5,613 nt of DNA from Chitinophagaceae bacterium (GCA_947483345.1 CANKNL010000202.1:1-5613); one strand, 5' to 3'; shown: positions 1-5,193, numbered from the stretch's first letter. Notes: generated by a model from the sequence alone, not told the origin. Program-made: numbers and translations.

Positions 1-815
1 CCTTTGCCGGCATCCAGCATCAGCATACAGATATCGGCTTCGTCAACGGCTTTAATGGCACGTATCACCGAATAAAATTCCAGGTCTTCGTGCACTTTTG
101 TTTTACGCCTGATACCGGCCGTATCAATCAGCATAAATTCTTTATTAAAAAGATTGTAATGGGTATGTATGGTATCTCTTGTGGTACCGGCTATATCACT
201 TACAATGGTACGTTCCTGCCCTATGAGGGCATTTAATAAGGATGATTTGCCCACATTGGGCTGGCCGATGATGGCAATTTTTGGCAGGTCGGTTTCGGTG
301 GCCGCTTCGTCCGAATCCTTGTCGCTGATCTTTTCGGTAAGGGCATCTAAGATCTCTCCGGTGCCGCTGCCGCTGATGGATGAAACAAAAAATAGGTGAT
401 CGAAACCCAGGCTATAAAATTCGCTGGCTTCCATCAGTCGCTCATGATTATCCACTTTATTAACCACCACATAAACGGGTTTGGTGCTGCGGCGCAACAG
501 GTCAACCATGGCATTATCCAGTTCGGTAATACCCGTTGAGGCATCTACCATAAAAATAATGGCATTGGCTTCTTCAATGGCGATGATCACCTGCTTACGA
601 ATTTCTTTTTCAAAAACATCATTGCTATCGGCTACAAAACCGCCGGTATCAATCACGTTAAAAGATTTGCCTGCCCATTCGGCAACGCCATACTGACGGT
701 CGCGGGTAACGCCGCTGATGTCATCCACAATGGCTTTACGCTGCTCCAGCAAACGGTTAAAGAAAGTGCTTTTGCCCACATTGGGCCTGCCTGTTATGGC
801 GACTGTGTAACTCAT
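1..815 (-). CDS. der: Ribosome biogenesis GTPase Der (EngA), C-terminal part missing at window edge
   Basis: Der is an essential tandem-GTPase-domain protein that acts in late assembly of the 50S ribosomal subunit in the cytoplasm. The ATG at 813-815 (minus strand) opens 271 codons that run off the window start. The first G domain shows G1 GRPNVGKST (residues 9-17), a G2 region SGVTRD (34-39), G3 DTGG (56-59), G4 NKVD (119-122) and a G5-like SSIS (145-148). An acidic linker (about 164-176) leads to the second G domain, with G1 GQPNVGKSS (184-192), AGTTRD (209-214) and G3 DTAG (231-234). Der proteins are usually about 435-440 residues, so the end of the second G domain and the KH-like domain lie outside. 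No Shine-Dalgarno site is visible. The bases just upstream of the start belong to a heptamer repeat tract, so the native leader was probably altered by the cassette between era and der. The double P-loop layout makes the identification secure. Confidence 0.97.
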   Translation of the reverse strand, partial: MSYTVAITGRPNVGKSTFFNRLLEQRKAIVDDISGVTRDRQYGVAEWAGKSFNVIDTGGFVADSNDVFEKEIRKQVIIAIEEANAIIFMVDASTGITELDNAMVDLLRRSTKPVYVVVNKVDNHERLMEASEFYSLGFDHLFFVSSISGSGTGEILDALTEKISDKDSDEAATETDLPKIAIIGQPNVGKSSLLNALIGQERTIVSDIAGTTRDTIHTHYNLFNKEFMLIDTAGIRRKTKVHEDLEFYSVIRAIKAVDEADICMLMLDAGK

Positions 816-819
816 GGTC

Positions 820-863
820 GGTTGGCAGTGGGCAGTTGCCAGTTGGCAATTTGCAGACTGCTG
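820..863 (+). repeat. Heptamer repeat tract A (six AGTTGGC-like units)
   Basis: Six consecutive imperfect 7-nt units (GGTTGGC, AGTGGGC, AGTTGCC, AGTTGGC, AATTTGC, AGACTGC) plus a trailing TG occupy this stretch, ending 4 bases upstream of the der start codon. The AGTGGGC unit and its surroundings (824-836) are an exact 13-bp inverted match to 1426-1438 in tract D. The 7-nt period is not a multiple of three and no ORF uses it, so it is non-coding. Confidence 0.85.
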
Positions 864-904
864 TTTTATGATTTATTAATAATTTATTACCTCTTTTAAA
901 TTCT

Positions 905-948
905 AGTTGGCAGTTTGCAATTTGCAGTTGGCAAATTACAGTTTGCTG
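905..948 (+). repeat. Heptamer repeat tract B (six AGTTGGC-like units)
   Basis: Six 7-nt units (AGTTGGC, AGTTTGC, AATTTGC, AGTTGGC, AAATTAC, AGTTTGC) plus TG form this tract, 9 bases beyond the stop codon of the four-helix-bundle gene. It matches tract A in unit number and in its ...TGCTG ending. Bases 917-933 match 1341-1357 of tract C at 16 of 17 positions in the same orientation. An AT-rich spacer (864-904) with no gene separates it from tract A. Confidence 0.85.
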
Positions 949-957
949 ATTTTAATA

Positions 958-1326
958 TTATAAATACTTTTCAGGGTTGTTAATCATGTGACCTATCATT
1001 CTGCCAACCTCTGAACTTCTGCTTTCAAGATTCAAAAATGTTCCTTCATTAACATATTTGCAATCAAATGCAAATTTTATCCAAATTTCAGTTTCCGTAT
1101 TCTCTGCATCACTGTCTGTAAGTTTACTTACAAAATGAGCAGGGTAATTTCTTCTTCTGTATGCTTCGCCAAAATTTGCACAAACAGATCTTGAACTTCT
1201 TCTAACCTGATCAGTCAGGCTATATTTTTCTTCGGCAGGAAATGATTTGCTGATTTCAAATATATCCATTGCCAAAGCGTATGCTTTTTTGAAAGCCTCT
1301 AAATCTTTATAACTTCCCATTTTCAT
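958..1326 (-). CDS. Four-helix-bundle protein, 23S rRNA intervening-sequence protein family
   Basis: A 122-residue protein of the four-helix-bundle family (TIGR02436 / 23S_rRNA_IVP type, also related to the Avd accessory protein of diversity-generating retroelements). Visible family marks are SYKDLEAFKKAY at the N-terminus (5-16), SFPAEEKYSLTDQVRRSS (28-45), the NFGEAYRR block (51-58) that corresponds to the usual N-I-A-E-G-x-R motif, and ENTETE (75-80) corresponding to the usual G-S-x-x-E-x-E-T region. The length is normal for the family. The fold assembles into barrel-like oligomers in known relatives, but a cellular role for free-standing copies is not established. The ATG at 1324-1326 is taken as start; the in-frame ATG at 1318-1320 is also possible. 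It lies between era and der in the same orientation, is flanked on both sides by heptamer repeats that reach almost to its start codon, and looks more AT-rich than either GTPase gene, which suggests a mobile or acquired cassette. Confidence 0.9.
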   Translation of the reverse strand: MKMGSYKDLEAFKKAYALAMDIFEISKSFPAEEKYSLTDQVRRSSRSVCANFGEAYRRRNYPAHFVSKLTDSDAENTETEIWIKFAFDCKYVNEGTFLNLESRSSEVGRMIGHMINNPEKYL

Positions 1327-1328
1327 TC

Positions 1329-1363
1329 AGTTCTCAGTAGGCAATTCGCAGTTGGCATTTTGC
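1329..1363 (+). repeat. Heptamer repeat tract C (five units) at the start of the four-helix-bundle gene
   Basis: Five 7-nt units (AGTTCTC, AGTAGGC, AATTCGC, AGTTGGC, ATTTTGC) begin 2 bases upstream of the ATG of the four-helix-bundle gene. The translation initiation region of that gene therefore consists of repeat sequence. The tract has the same orientation as tracts A and B. Confidence 0.8.
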
Positions 1364-1421
1364 ATCCTGATGGTTATTACATGATTTTATTAATGAACTT
1401 TATTTGCTCAAATATTGATCT

Positions 1422-1444
1422 GCCCACTGCCCACTGCCCACTGC
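1422..1444 (-). repeat. Heptamer repeat tract D (three perfect AGTGGGC units, inverted)
   Basis: Three identical AGTGGGC units on the minus strand (1422-1442), followed on the plus strand by GC at 1443-1444, abut the era stop codon (1445-1447) directly. Orientation is opposite to tracts A-C. Together with tract A it gives the cassette inverted ends (exact 13-bp match between 824-836 and 1426-1438). Confidence 0.85.
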
Positions 1445-2311
1445 TCAATACCCGTACTCCTTCAGCTGAAACTCATTATCCCGCCATTTGGGTCGTACTT
1501 TTACAAACAATTCCAGAAAAACTTTTCTTCCCAAAAATGCTTCAATATCTTTTCTTGCGTCTGTTCCTAATTTTTTGATCATGCTGCCACCGCCGCCAAG
1601 GATAATGCCTTTTTGTGTTTCGCGCTGCACAATAATTTCGGCACTTATTTTTGTAAGCGTTGCTTTTTCTTTAAACTCCTGTACCAATACGGTAGCATGA
1701 TACGGGATCTCTTCGCCGTATAATAAAAATATTTTTTCGCGTATCATTTCGCCCACAAAAAACTTGGTAGGCATATCGCTTAAATCATCGCCTTCATAAA
1801 AGGGTTGCCCCTCGGGCAGATATGTCAATATGGTTTTTAATAAGTGATCAATACCGGTTTGCTTTAAGGCTGATAAGGAAACCACTTCTTTACAATAAGG
1901 TTGTGCGGCAAAAAAAGCAGCCGTTGTTTTTAACTGTTCGCCATTAACGGTATCGGCTTTATTTAAAATAACCAGGGCCGGTGCTTTTAGCTTTAAGGCC
2001 GAAAAAATGGCATGGCTTTCCTCGGTATTTTCCCGTACATCCGTAATTAATAAAGCCAGGTCGGCATCTTCCAGACTGCCTTTTACGGCCTGCATCATTT
2101 TTTCGTGCAGCTTGTATTTAGGTTCAATGATACCCGGTGTATCAGAAAAAATGATCTGGTAGTCTTTTTCGGTGAGGATGGCTTTAATGCGATGCCTGGT
2201 GGTTTGTACCTTGTGCGATACAATGGCCATTTTTTCGCCCATGAGTGCATTAAGTAAGGTGCTTTTGCCCGCATTAGGCTTACCAAAAATATTTACGAAA
2301 CCGGTTTTCAT
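1445..2311 (-). CDS. era: GTPase Era (16S rRNA-binding ribosome assembly GTPase)
   Basis: Era binds GTP and the 3' region of 16S rRNA during 30S subunit maturation and acts in the cytoplasm, often membrane-associated. The 288-residue product has the usual family length. The G domain shows G1 GKPNAGKST (10-18), a G2 region with QTTRHR (36-41), G3 DTPG (57-60), G4 NKAD (117-120) and a G5-like SALK region further on. The C-terminal KH domain contains the QKGIILGGGGSMIKK loop (233-247) and the TDARKDIEAFLG helix, and ends with the typical VKVRPKWRDN segment. The GxxG loop reads GGGG, with no basic residue between the outer glycines. The ATG at 2309-2311 fits the family N-terminus. The gene appears to be the first of a minus-strand set (era, four-helix-bundle, der), with a candidate promoter at 2345-2377. 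Its stop codon abuts an inverted heptamer repeat tract. Confidence 0.97.
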   Translation of the reverse strand: MKTGFVNIFGKPNAGKSTLLNALMGEKMAIVSHKVQTTRHRIKAILTEKDYQIIFSDTPGIIEPKYKLHEKMMQAVKGSLEDADLALLITDVRENTEESHAIFSALKLKAPALVILNKADTVNGEQLKTTAAFFAAQPYCKEVVSLSALKQTGIDHLLKTILTYLPEGQPFYEGDDLSDMPTKFFVGEMIREKIFLLYGEEIPYHATVLVQEFKEKATLTKISAEIIVQRETQKGIILGGGGSMIKKLGTDARKDIEAFLGRKVFLELFVKVRPKWRDNEFQLKEYGY

Positions 2312-2344
2312 TATTTGTGATCATTTTAAATAAATTGATTATCA

Positions 2345-2377
2345 CAAACATGCTTAAGAATGGAGGAGATAATCAAA
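2345..2377 (-). promoter_or_regulatory. Candidate Bacteroidota-type promoter for era
   Basis: On the minus strand a -33 TTTG (2374-2377), a 21-nt spacer and CATGTTTG (2345-2352) match the Bacteroidota consensus TTTG / TAnnTTTG with one mismatch in the -7 box. This predicts a leader of about 30 nt before the era ATG. An 8-bp inverted repeat (TTTGTGAT 2314-2321 with ATCACAAA 2341-2348) overlaps the -7 box and could act as an operator or leader hairpin. Confidence 0.5.
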
Positions 2378-2404
2378 TTCATCAGTAAAAAACTAACTGA
2401 GAAT

Positions 2405-2427
2405 AAAAAAGGCTCAACAGAGCCTTT
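2405..2427 (-). terminator. Intrinsic terminator of the initiator tRNA gene
   Basis: A perfect 8-bp stem (AAAGGCTC 2408-2415 with GAGCCTTT 2420-2427, 4-nt loop) is followed on the minus strand by a run of six T. It lies 8 bases past the tRNA 3' end and upstream of the era promoter, so it separates the tRNA transcript from era. Confidence 0.85.
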
Positions 2428-2435
2428 GGGTTTAG

Positions 2436-2507
<72 letters not shown>

Positions 2508-2510
2508 GTG

Positions 2511-2542
2511 CAAAAATAAGGTTTTACGGCTTAGCTGCCAAA
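2511..2542 (-). promoter_or_regulatory. Bacteroidota-type promoter of the initiator tRNA
   Basis: On the minus strand TTTG (2539-2542), a 20-nt spacer and TATTTTTG (2511-2518) match the -33/-7 consensus TTTG N19-21 TAnnTTTG exactly. Only 3 bases separate the -7 box from the mature tRNA 5' end, so transcription should start at or within a few bases of it. This strong match supports assignment of the genome to Bacteroidota. Confidence 0.8.
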
Positions 2543-2559
2543 TATTAAACGGCATGTCA

Positions 2560-2567
2560 TAAATTTG
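2560..2567 (+). promoter_or_regulatory. Possible -7 box just upstream of the esterase start
   Basis: TAAATTTG matches the Bacteroidota -7 consensus TAnnTTTG fully and ends 3 bases before the ATG at 2571. No TTTG or TTG lies at the expected 19-21 nt upstream. If it is active, the mRNA would be leaderless or nearly so. Confidence 0.3.
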
Positions 2568-2570
2568 AGT

Positions 2571-3428
2571 ATGATTAAAATATCTTTATGGCCCTTAGCC
2601 TTGGTGCTGTGGCTGATTACAGCCTTCGGTTGCAAAACAAAGATTAAACAACAGGATGATAACCTGTACAGCCGGCATCTGCAACGGCAGGTAAAACTAA
2701 CCATCATCAGCACGCCGATGCCCGATGACAAAAATGAGTTGAATTTACTGATACTTAATGATGGACAGGACATAGGGGCTTTACAGCTTAAAGACCTGTT
2801 GGACAGCCTGTATACAAATAACCTGATTAAACCGCTGCTGATTGTTGCGGTGCATGCCGGCGACCGCCAAAAAGAATATGGCGTGGCCGGCTATCCCGAT
2901 TATTTAAACCGGGGCGATAAAGCCGATCATTACGATGCCTTTATCAATAACGAACTGTACCCTTTTGCCAAAAAAAATGCTACGGTGCGTAAATTTAAAT
3001 CGGTTGCCCTTGCAGGCTGTTCGCTGGGTGGCTTATCGGCCTTTGATATGGCCTGGAACCATGCCGATAAGATTGATAAGGTAGGTGTTTTCTCCGGATC
3101 GTTCTGGTGGCGTGATAAGGATGATAAAGCCGCTGATTATGATGATAACAAGAACAGGATCATACTTACAAAATTAAAGGCATCCAGAAAAAAGCCCAGT
3201 TTAAAATATTGGTTTTATGCCGGTGATAAAGAAGAAACCAGCGACCGCGATAAGGATGGCATTATTGATGTGGTTGATGATACCAAAGACTTGATAGAAC
3301 TCATTAAAAACAAAAACACTTGTCTGCCCGAGGATATCAGGTTTGTGCAAGATGCAAATGGCAAACATGATAATGATGACTGGCACAAACAGTTTCCTGC
3401 ATTTTTAATCTGGGCTTTTGGAAAGTAA
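2571..3428 (+). CDS. Probable lipoprotein esterase, esterase D / enterochelin-esterase-like alpha/beta hydrolase
   Basis: A 285-residue exported hydrolase. The N-terminus (1-21, MIKISLWPLALVLWLITAFGC) is a hydrophobic signal with a Cys at 21 in a loose lipobox, suggesting a lipoprotein at the envelope. The body matches the esterase family PF00756: NDGQD (63-67), a KEYGVAGYPDYLNRG segment (101-115), the nucleophile elbow GCSLG with Ser151, the strand-turn VFSGSFWW (173-180), and a C-terminal GKHDNDDWHKQFPAFLIWAFG block (264-284) with the likely catalytic His266. The substrate cannot be told; relatives act on enterochelin, acyl and feruloyl esters. Residues 225-236 (D-R-D-K-D-G-I-I-D-V-V-D) fit an EF-hand loop at all ligand positions, so Ca2+ binding is plausible. 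The ATG at 2571 is preferred over a TTG two codons earlier, because that TTG is part of a promoter-like TAAATTTG box. It is monocistronic, divergent from the tRNA and convergent with the GIN-domain genes. Confidence 0.88.
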   Translation: MIKISLWPLALVLWLITAFGCKTKIKQQDDNLYSRHLQRQVKLTIISTPMPDDKNELNLLILNDGQDIGALQLKDLLDSLYTNNLIKPLLIVAVHAGDRQKEYGVAGYPDYLNRGDKADHYDAFINNELYPFAKKNATVRKFKSVALAGCSLGGLSAFDMAWNHADKIDKVGVFSGSFWWRDKDDKAADYDDNKNRIILTKLKASRKKPSLKYWFYAGDKEETSDRDKDGIIDVVDDTKDLIELIKNKNTCLPEDIRFVQDANGKHDNDDWHKQFPAFLIWAFGK

Positions 3429-3448
3429 ACCAATAAAGTTTTAAAAAA

Positions 3449-4165
3449 CTAATTCTCCTTTACAATACTGCTTGCCCCGCTGCTGTGCTTTTCTTTAATA
3501 ACCCCATTGCCTTTAAACTTAATATCGCTGGCACCATTGGCAGTAGCAAATAATTCTTTATTTACGGTAATGTTTACATCCGATGCGCCGCTAACATTTA
3601 CATTACAAATATCCGCAACCAGATCATATCCTTTAACATCGCTGGCACCAGTGCTTTTGATATTAACAGTGCCTGCAGTTCCGGATATCTTTGCATCGGA
3701 GGATCCGCTCAGATTAATATCCAGTGTATTAACCTTTACCATACCTTTAAAGTCGCAGGCCCCCGACATTTGTAAAATCAATGTGGTTGTCGTTATACTT
3801 CCTGCTACAAAAATATCGCAGGCACCTGATGCTTCCAGTTTTTTAAGATCGGCAAAAGATATATAAACACGCAGTTTACGGTTTTTTTTTGTCCAACCTT
3901 TTTCTCCATCATAAAATATGTTGAGTATGCCGTTTTCTATAACAGTCTTAATGTGATCTTTATCATTTTCATTAGCGGCACTGATGGCCACTGCAGTGAT
4001 ATCCGACTGTGATACATACAGATCAATTCCCCCAGATACTTTTATGGTTTCAAATTGTCCTGTTACATGTCTGACTGATGCATGAGGATCAACAACAATA
4101 TCGTTTTGCGCATTGGCGATCCACACTGTACAAACCGTCATCAGCAATAATAAAAACTTTTTCAT
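3449..4165 (-). CDS. Secreted GIN-domain (DUF2807) beta-solenoid protein, paralogue 1
   Basis: A 238-residue exported protein with a Sec signal peptide (1-19, MKKFLLLLMTVCTVWIANA, cleavage before Gln20). It belongs to the DUF2807 / head GIN domain family (PF10988, annotated as putative autotransporter adhesin); its biochemical role is unknown. The N-terminal half has the family VTGQFETIKVSGGIDLYVSQ pattern (34-53). The C-terminal half is a repetitive beta-solenoid with a turn motif x-S-G-A-S/C-D-x at 112-118, 133-139, 152-158, 171-177, 191-197 and 209-215 and a degenerate copy at 228-234, spaced 18-21 residues. Asp sits at position 6 of the first six copies. Cys116 and Cys137 occupy the same position in consecutive coils. 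The ATG at 4163-4165 is chosen because it begins the signal peptide; an in-frame ATG 48 bases upstream lies inside the preceding gene and would bury the signal. It is second in a two-gene operon, 22 bases after the paralogue. Confidence 0.88.
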   Translation of the reverse strand: MKKFLLLLMTVCTVWIANAQNDIVVDPHASVRHVTGQFETIKVSGGIDLYVSQSDITAVAISAANENDKDHIKTVIENGILNIFYDGEKGWTKKNRKLRVYISFADLKKLEASGACDIFVAGSITTTTLILQMSGACDFKGMVKVNTLDINLSGSSDAKISGTAGTVNIKSTGASDVKGYDLVADICNVNVSGASDVNITVNKELFATANGASDIKFKGNGVIKEKHSSGASSIVKEN

Positions 4166-4187
4166 GTTGCTTATTTGAATTTGAAAA

Positions 4188-4907
4188 TTATCTTTTTCTA
4201 ACTGCTCCGCCACTGCCGGTTTTTATATCTCTGATTAGAGCTGTGCCTTTGTATTGAATATCGCCACCACTGCTGGCTTTGGCATTCAGTTCTTTGTTAA
4301 TGGTAACATGTATGGCGGCACCGCTGCTGGCCGAAGCATCACAAAAGTCAACAGCAAAATCATATCCTTTAAAATCAGCTCCGCTGCTGGCATCTACAAT
4401 TAATTTACCGGCAATGCCTGTTACTTTCATTCCGGCCCCGCTGCTCACATCTGCATGAAGTTCAGTTACATTAATGGCGCCTGTAAAATCTGCACCGCTG
4501 CTTACATCCATTTTTAATTTATCGGCTTTTAGAGTACCGTTTACTGTCACTTCTGAACCTGCTGAAACATTTAATTTTTCTAATGTTTTAAATGATACAT
4601 AAGCTTTCAGCTTTGCCTTTCCACTCAATTTCCAGGTTATCCCTTTGTTGTCATAATAAATTTTCAACGTACCGTTTACAACTTCGGTTTTTAAACGATC
4701 CAGGTGTTTTTGTTCCGATGCACTTACTGCAATGGATTCTTCATTACCCTGGGTAACAAGTAATTCAATACCGCTTGAAACAGCAATACCGGTAAAACTA
4801 CCGTTTAAGCTGCGTGTTACAGCATTGGCATCGTTCATTAATTTGGTTTCCTGTGCGTAGGCACTCAGGAAAATAAATGCGACCAGGGATAATAATAATT
4901 TTTTCAT
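4188..4907 (-). CDS. Secreted GIN-domain (DUF2807) beta-solenoid protein, paralogue 2
   Basis: A 239-residue exported protein with a signal peptide (1-18, cleavage after AYA, before Gln19). It aligns with its downstream neighbour nearly without gaps: SLNGSFTGIAVSSGIELLVTQG (33-54) corresponds to the family N-terminal pattern, and LKAYVSFKTLEKLNVSAGSEV (100-120) opens the solenoid. Turn motifs x-S-S-G-A-D-x occur at 114-120, 135-141, 154-160, 173-179, 193-199 and 211-217, with a last degenerate copy near 231-236. The spacing is the same as in paralogue 1, but the acidic residue at motif position 6 is present in only four of six copies. The C-terminus is basic (VRKR), while the paralogue ends in VKEN. 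It is first in the minus-strand pair, which reads as an old tandem duplication. The function is unknown; a periplasmic or surface location is inferred from the signal peptide. Confidence 0.88.
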   Translation of the reverse strand: MKKLLLSLVAFIFLSAYAQETKLMNDANAVTRSLNGSFTGIAVSSGIELLVTQGNEESIAVSASEQKHLDRLKTEVVNGTLKIYYDNKGITWKLSGKAKLKAYVSFKTLEKLNVSAGSEVTVNGTLKADKLKMDVSSGADFTGAINVTELHADVSSGAGMKVTGIAGKLIVDASSGADFKGYDFAVDFCDASASSGAAIHVTINKELNAKASSGGDIQYKGTALIRDIKTGSGGAVRKR

Positions 4908-4947
4908 CTAAATTGTTTTATAGTGTTTAAAAAGACGAAATGATCAG

Positions 4948-4983
4948 ATTAAAGCAATCCTACAAAAATAGGATTGCTTTAAT
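4948..4983. repeat. Perfect 15-bp palindromic hairpin with promoter-like core
   Basis: ATTAAAGCAATCCTA (4948-4962) and TAGGATTGCTTTAAT (4969-4983) are perfect inverted repeats around a 6-nt centre, and CAG (4945-4947) with CTG (4988-4990) can extend the stem past a bulge. The A-rich and T-rich arms resemble a bidirectional terminator, yet the element lies between divergent genes, where none is expected. On the minus strand the centre reads TATTTTTG (4963-4970), a full match to the Bacteroidota -7 box and pointing toward the GIN-domain genes, but no -33 TTTG lies at the usual distance. Confidence 0.75.
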
Positions 4984-5071
4984 AAATCTGTTTCGTGGCT
5001 ATACTTGCTTAATTATACGCATCGGCTTGTTGTTTTGTTACACGATAATAAAATTTTATCTAAAACTCCCT

Positions 5072-5079
5072 TACCTTCG
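5072..5079 (+). promoter_or_regulatory. Weak -7-like box upstream of the riboswitch
   Basis: TACCTTCG matches TAnnTTTG at seven of eight consensus-length positions and lies about 30 bases upstream of the aptamer, the right place for the riboswitch transcript to start. No -33 TTTG is found 19-21 nt before it, so the assignment is tentative. Confidence 0.3.
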
Positions 5080-5107
5080 TGTTTTAAAGCTCTTTTAACC
5101 ATTTGAA

Positions 5108-5190
5108 TTTCCGGGGTGCTGTTTGTCAGGAGACAAAGGCTGAGAAAATACCCGATAACCTGCACAGGATAATGCCTGCGAAGGGAGAAA
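5108..5190 (+). ncRNA. TPP (THI-box) riboswitch aptamer
   Basis: The conserved THI-box core is present in order: GGGGTGC (5113-5119), GGCTGAGA (5138-5145), ATACCC (5148-5153), AACCTG (5157-5162), GGATAATGCCTGCG (5167-5180) and AAGGGA (5181-5186). P2 forms from GGGG with the ACCC region. P3 is a perfect TTTGTC-AGGA-GACAAA hairpin (5122-5137). P5 is CAGG/CCTG (5165-5168 with 5175-5178), P4 is CCT/AGG, and P1 can form from TTTC with GAAA at the outer ends. The aptamer binds thiamine pyrophosphate and normally represses the downstream gene when TPP is abundant. It precedes a TonB-dependent receptor, so that receptor is most likely a thiamine-compound importer. Confidence 0.96.
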
Positions 5191-5193
5191 ATA

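Larger units (their letters stand above)
816..1444. mobile_element. Putative repeat-flanked cassette inserted between era and der
   Basis: The whole interval between the der start and the era stop consists of heptamer tracts A-D, two AT-rich spacers (864-904 and about 1364-1419) and one four-helix-bundle gene. The outer tracts are inverted and touch the neighbouring genes at both sides. No transposase, integrase or clear target-site duplication is visible, so any movement would need functions supplied elsewhere. Calling it a mobile unit is an inference from structure and from the usual era-der adjacency. Confidence 0.45.
4908..5110. other. Divergent intergenic region between GIN-domain operon and riboswitch
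   Basis: This AT-rich stretch separates the start of the GIN-domain operon from the riboswitch aptamer. It holds the palindrome at 4945-4990 and must hold the promoters of both directions. Beyond these I see no convincing gene. A minus-strand open frame at 5013-5207 runs antisense through the riboswitch and has no protein-like features. Confidence 0.6.

Noticed and set aside
169..696. Plus-strand open frames at 169-399 and 481-696
   Set aside because: They lie opposite der, whose GTPase motifs are unmistakable in the minus-strand frame.
820..1444. CRISPR array as an explanation of the repeats
   Set aside because: Units are 7 nt, directly adjacent and imperfect, without spacers of constant length and without cas genes.
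1360..1700. Plus-strand open frames at 1360-1578 and 1488-1700
   Set aside because: They are shadows of era and the repeat tract, with no protein-like composition.
2316..2346. CRP-type site upstream of era
   Set aside because: TGTGA and TCACA half-sites are present but separated by about 20 bases rather than 6, so they do not form a CRP-like operator.
2565..2570. TTG start for the esterase
   Set aside because: The ATG two codons later gives a normal signal peptide, and the TTG belongs to a TAAATTTG promoter-like box.
3437..3450. AGTTTT-AA-AAAACT palindrome as a convergent terminator between the esterase and GIN paralogue 1
   Set aside because: The stem has only A-T pairs apart from one G-C and a 2-nt loop, too weak to call a terminator, although its place between convergent stops is suggestive.
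4166..4213. Longer N-terminus for GIN paralogue 1, starting at 4213
   Set aside because: It would overlap the preceding gene and place 16 polar residues before a clean signal peptide that starts MKKFLLLL.
5000..5007. TATACTTG as the riboswitch promoter
   Set aside because: One mismatch to the -7 consensus and the nearest TTG is 23 nt upstream, outside the usual spacing; it is also far from the aptamer.
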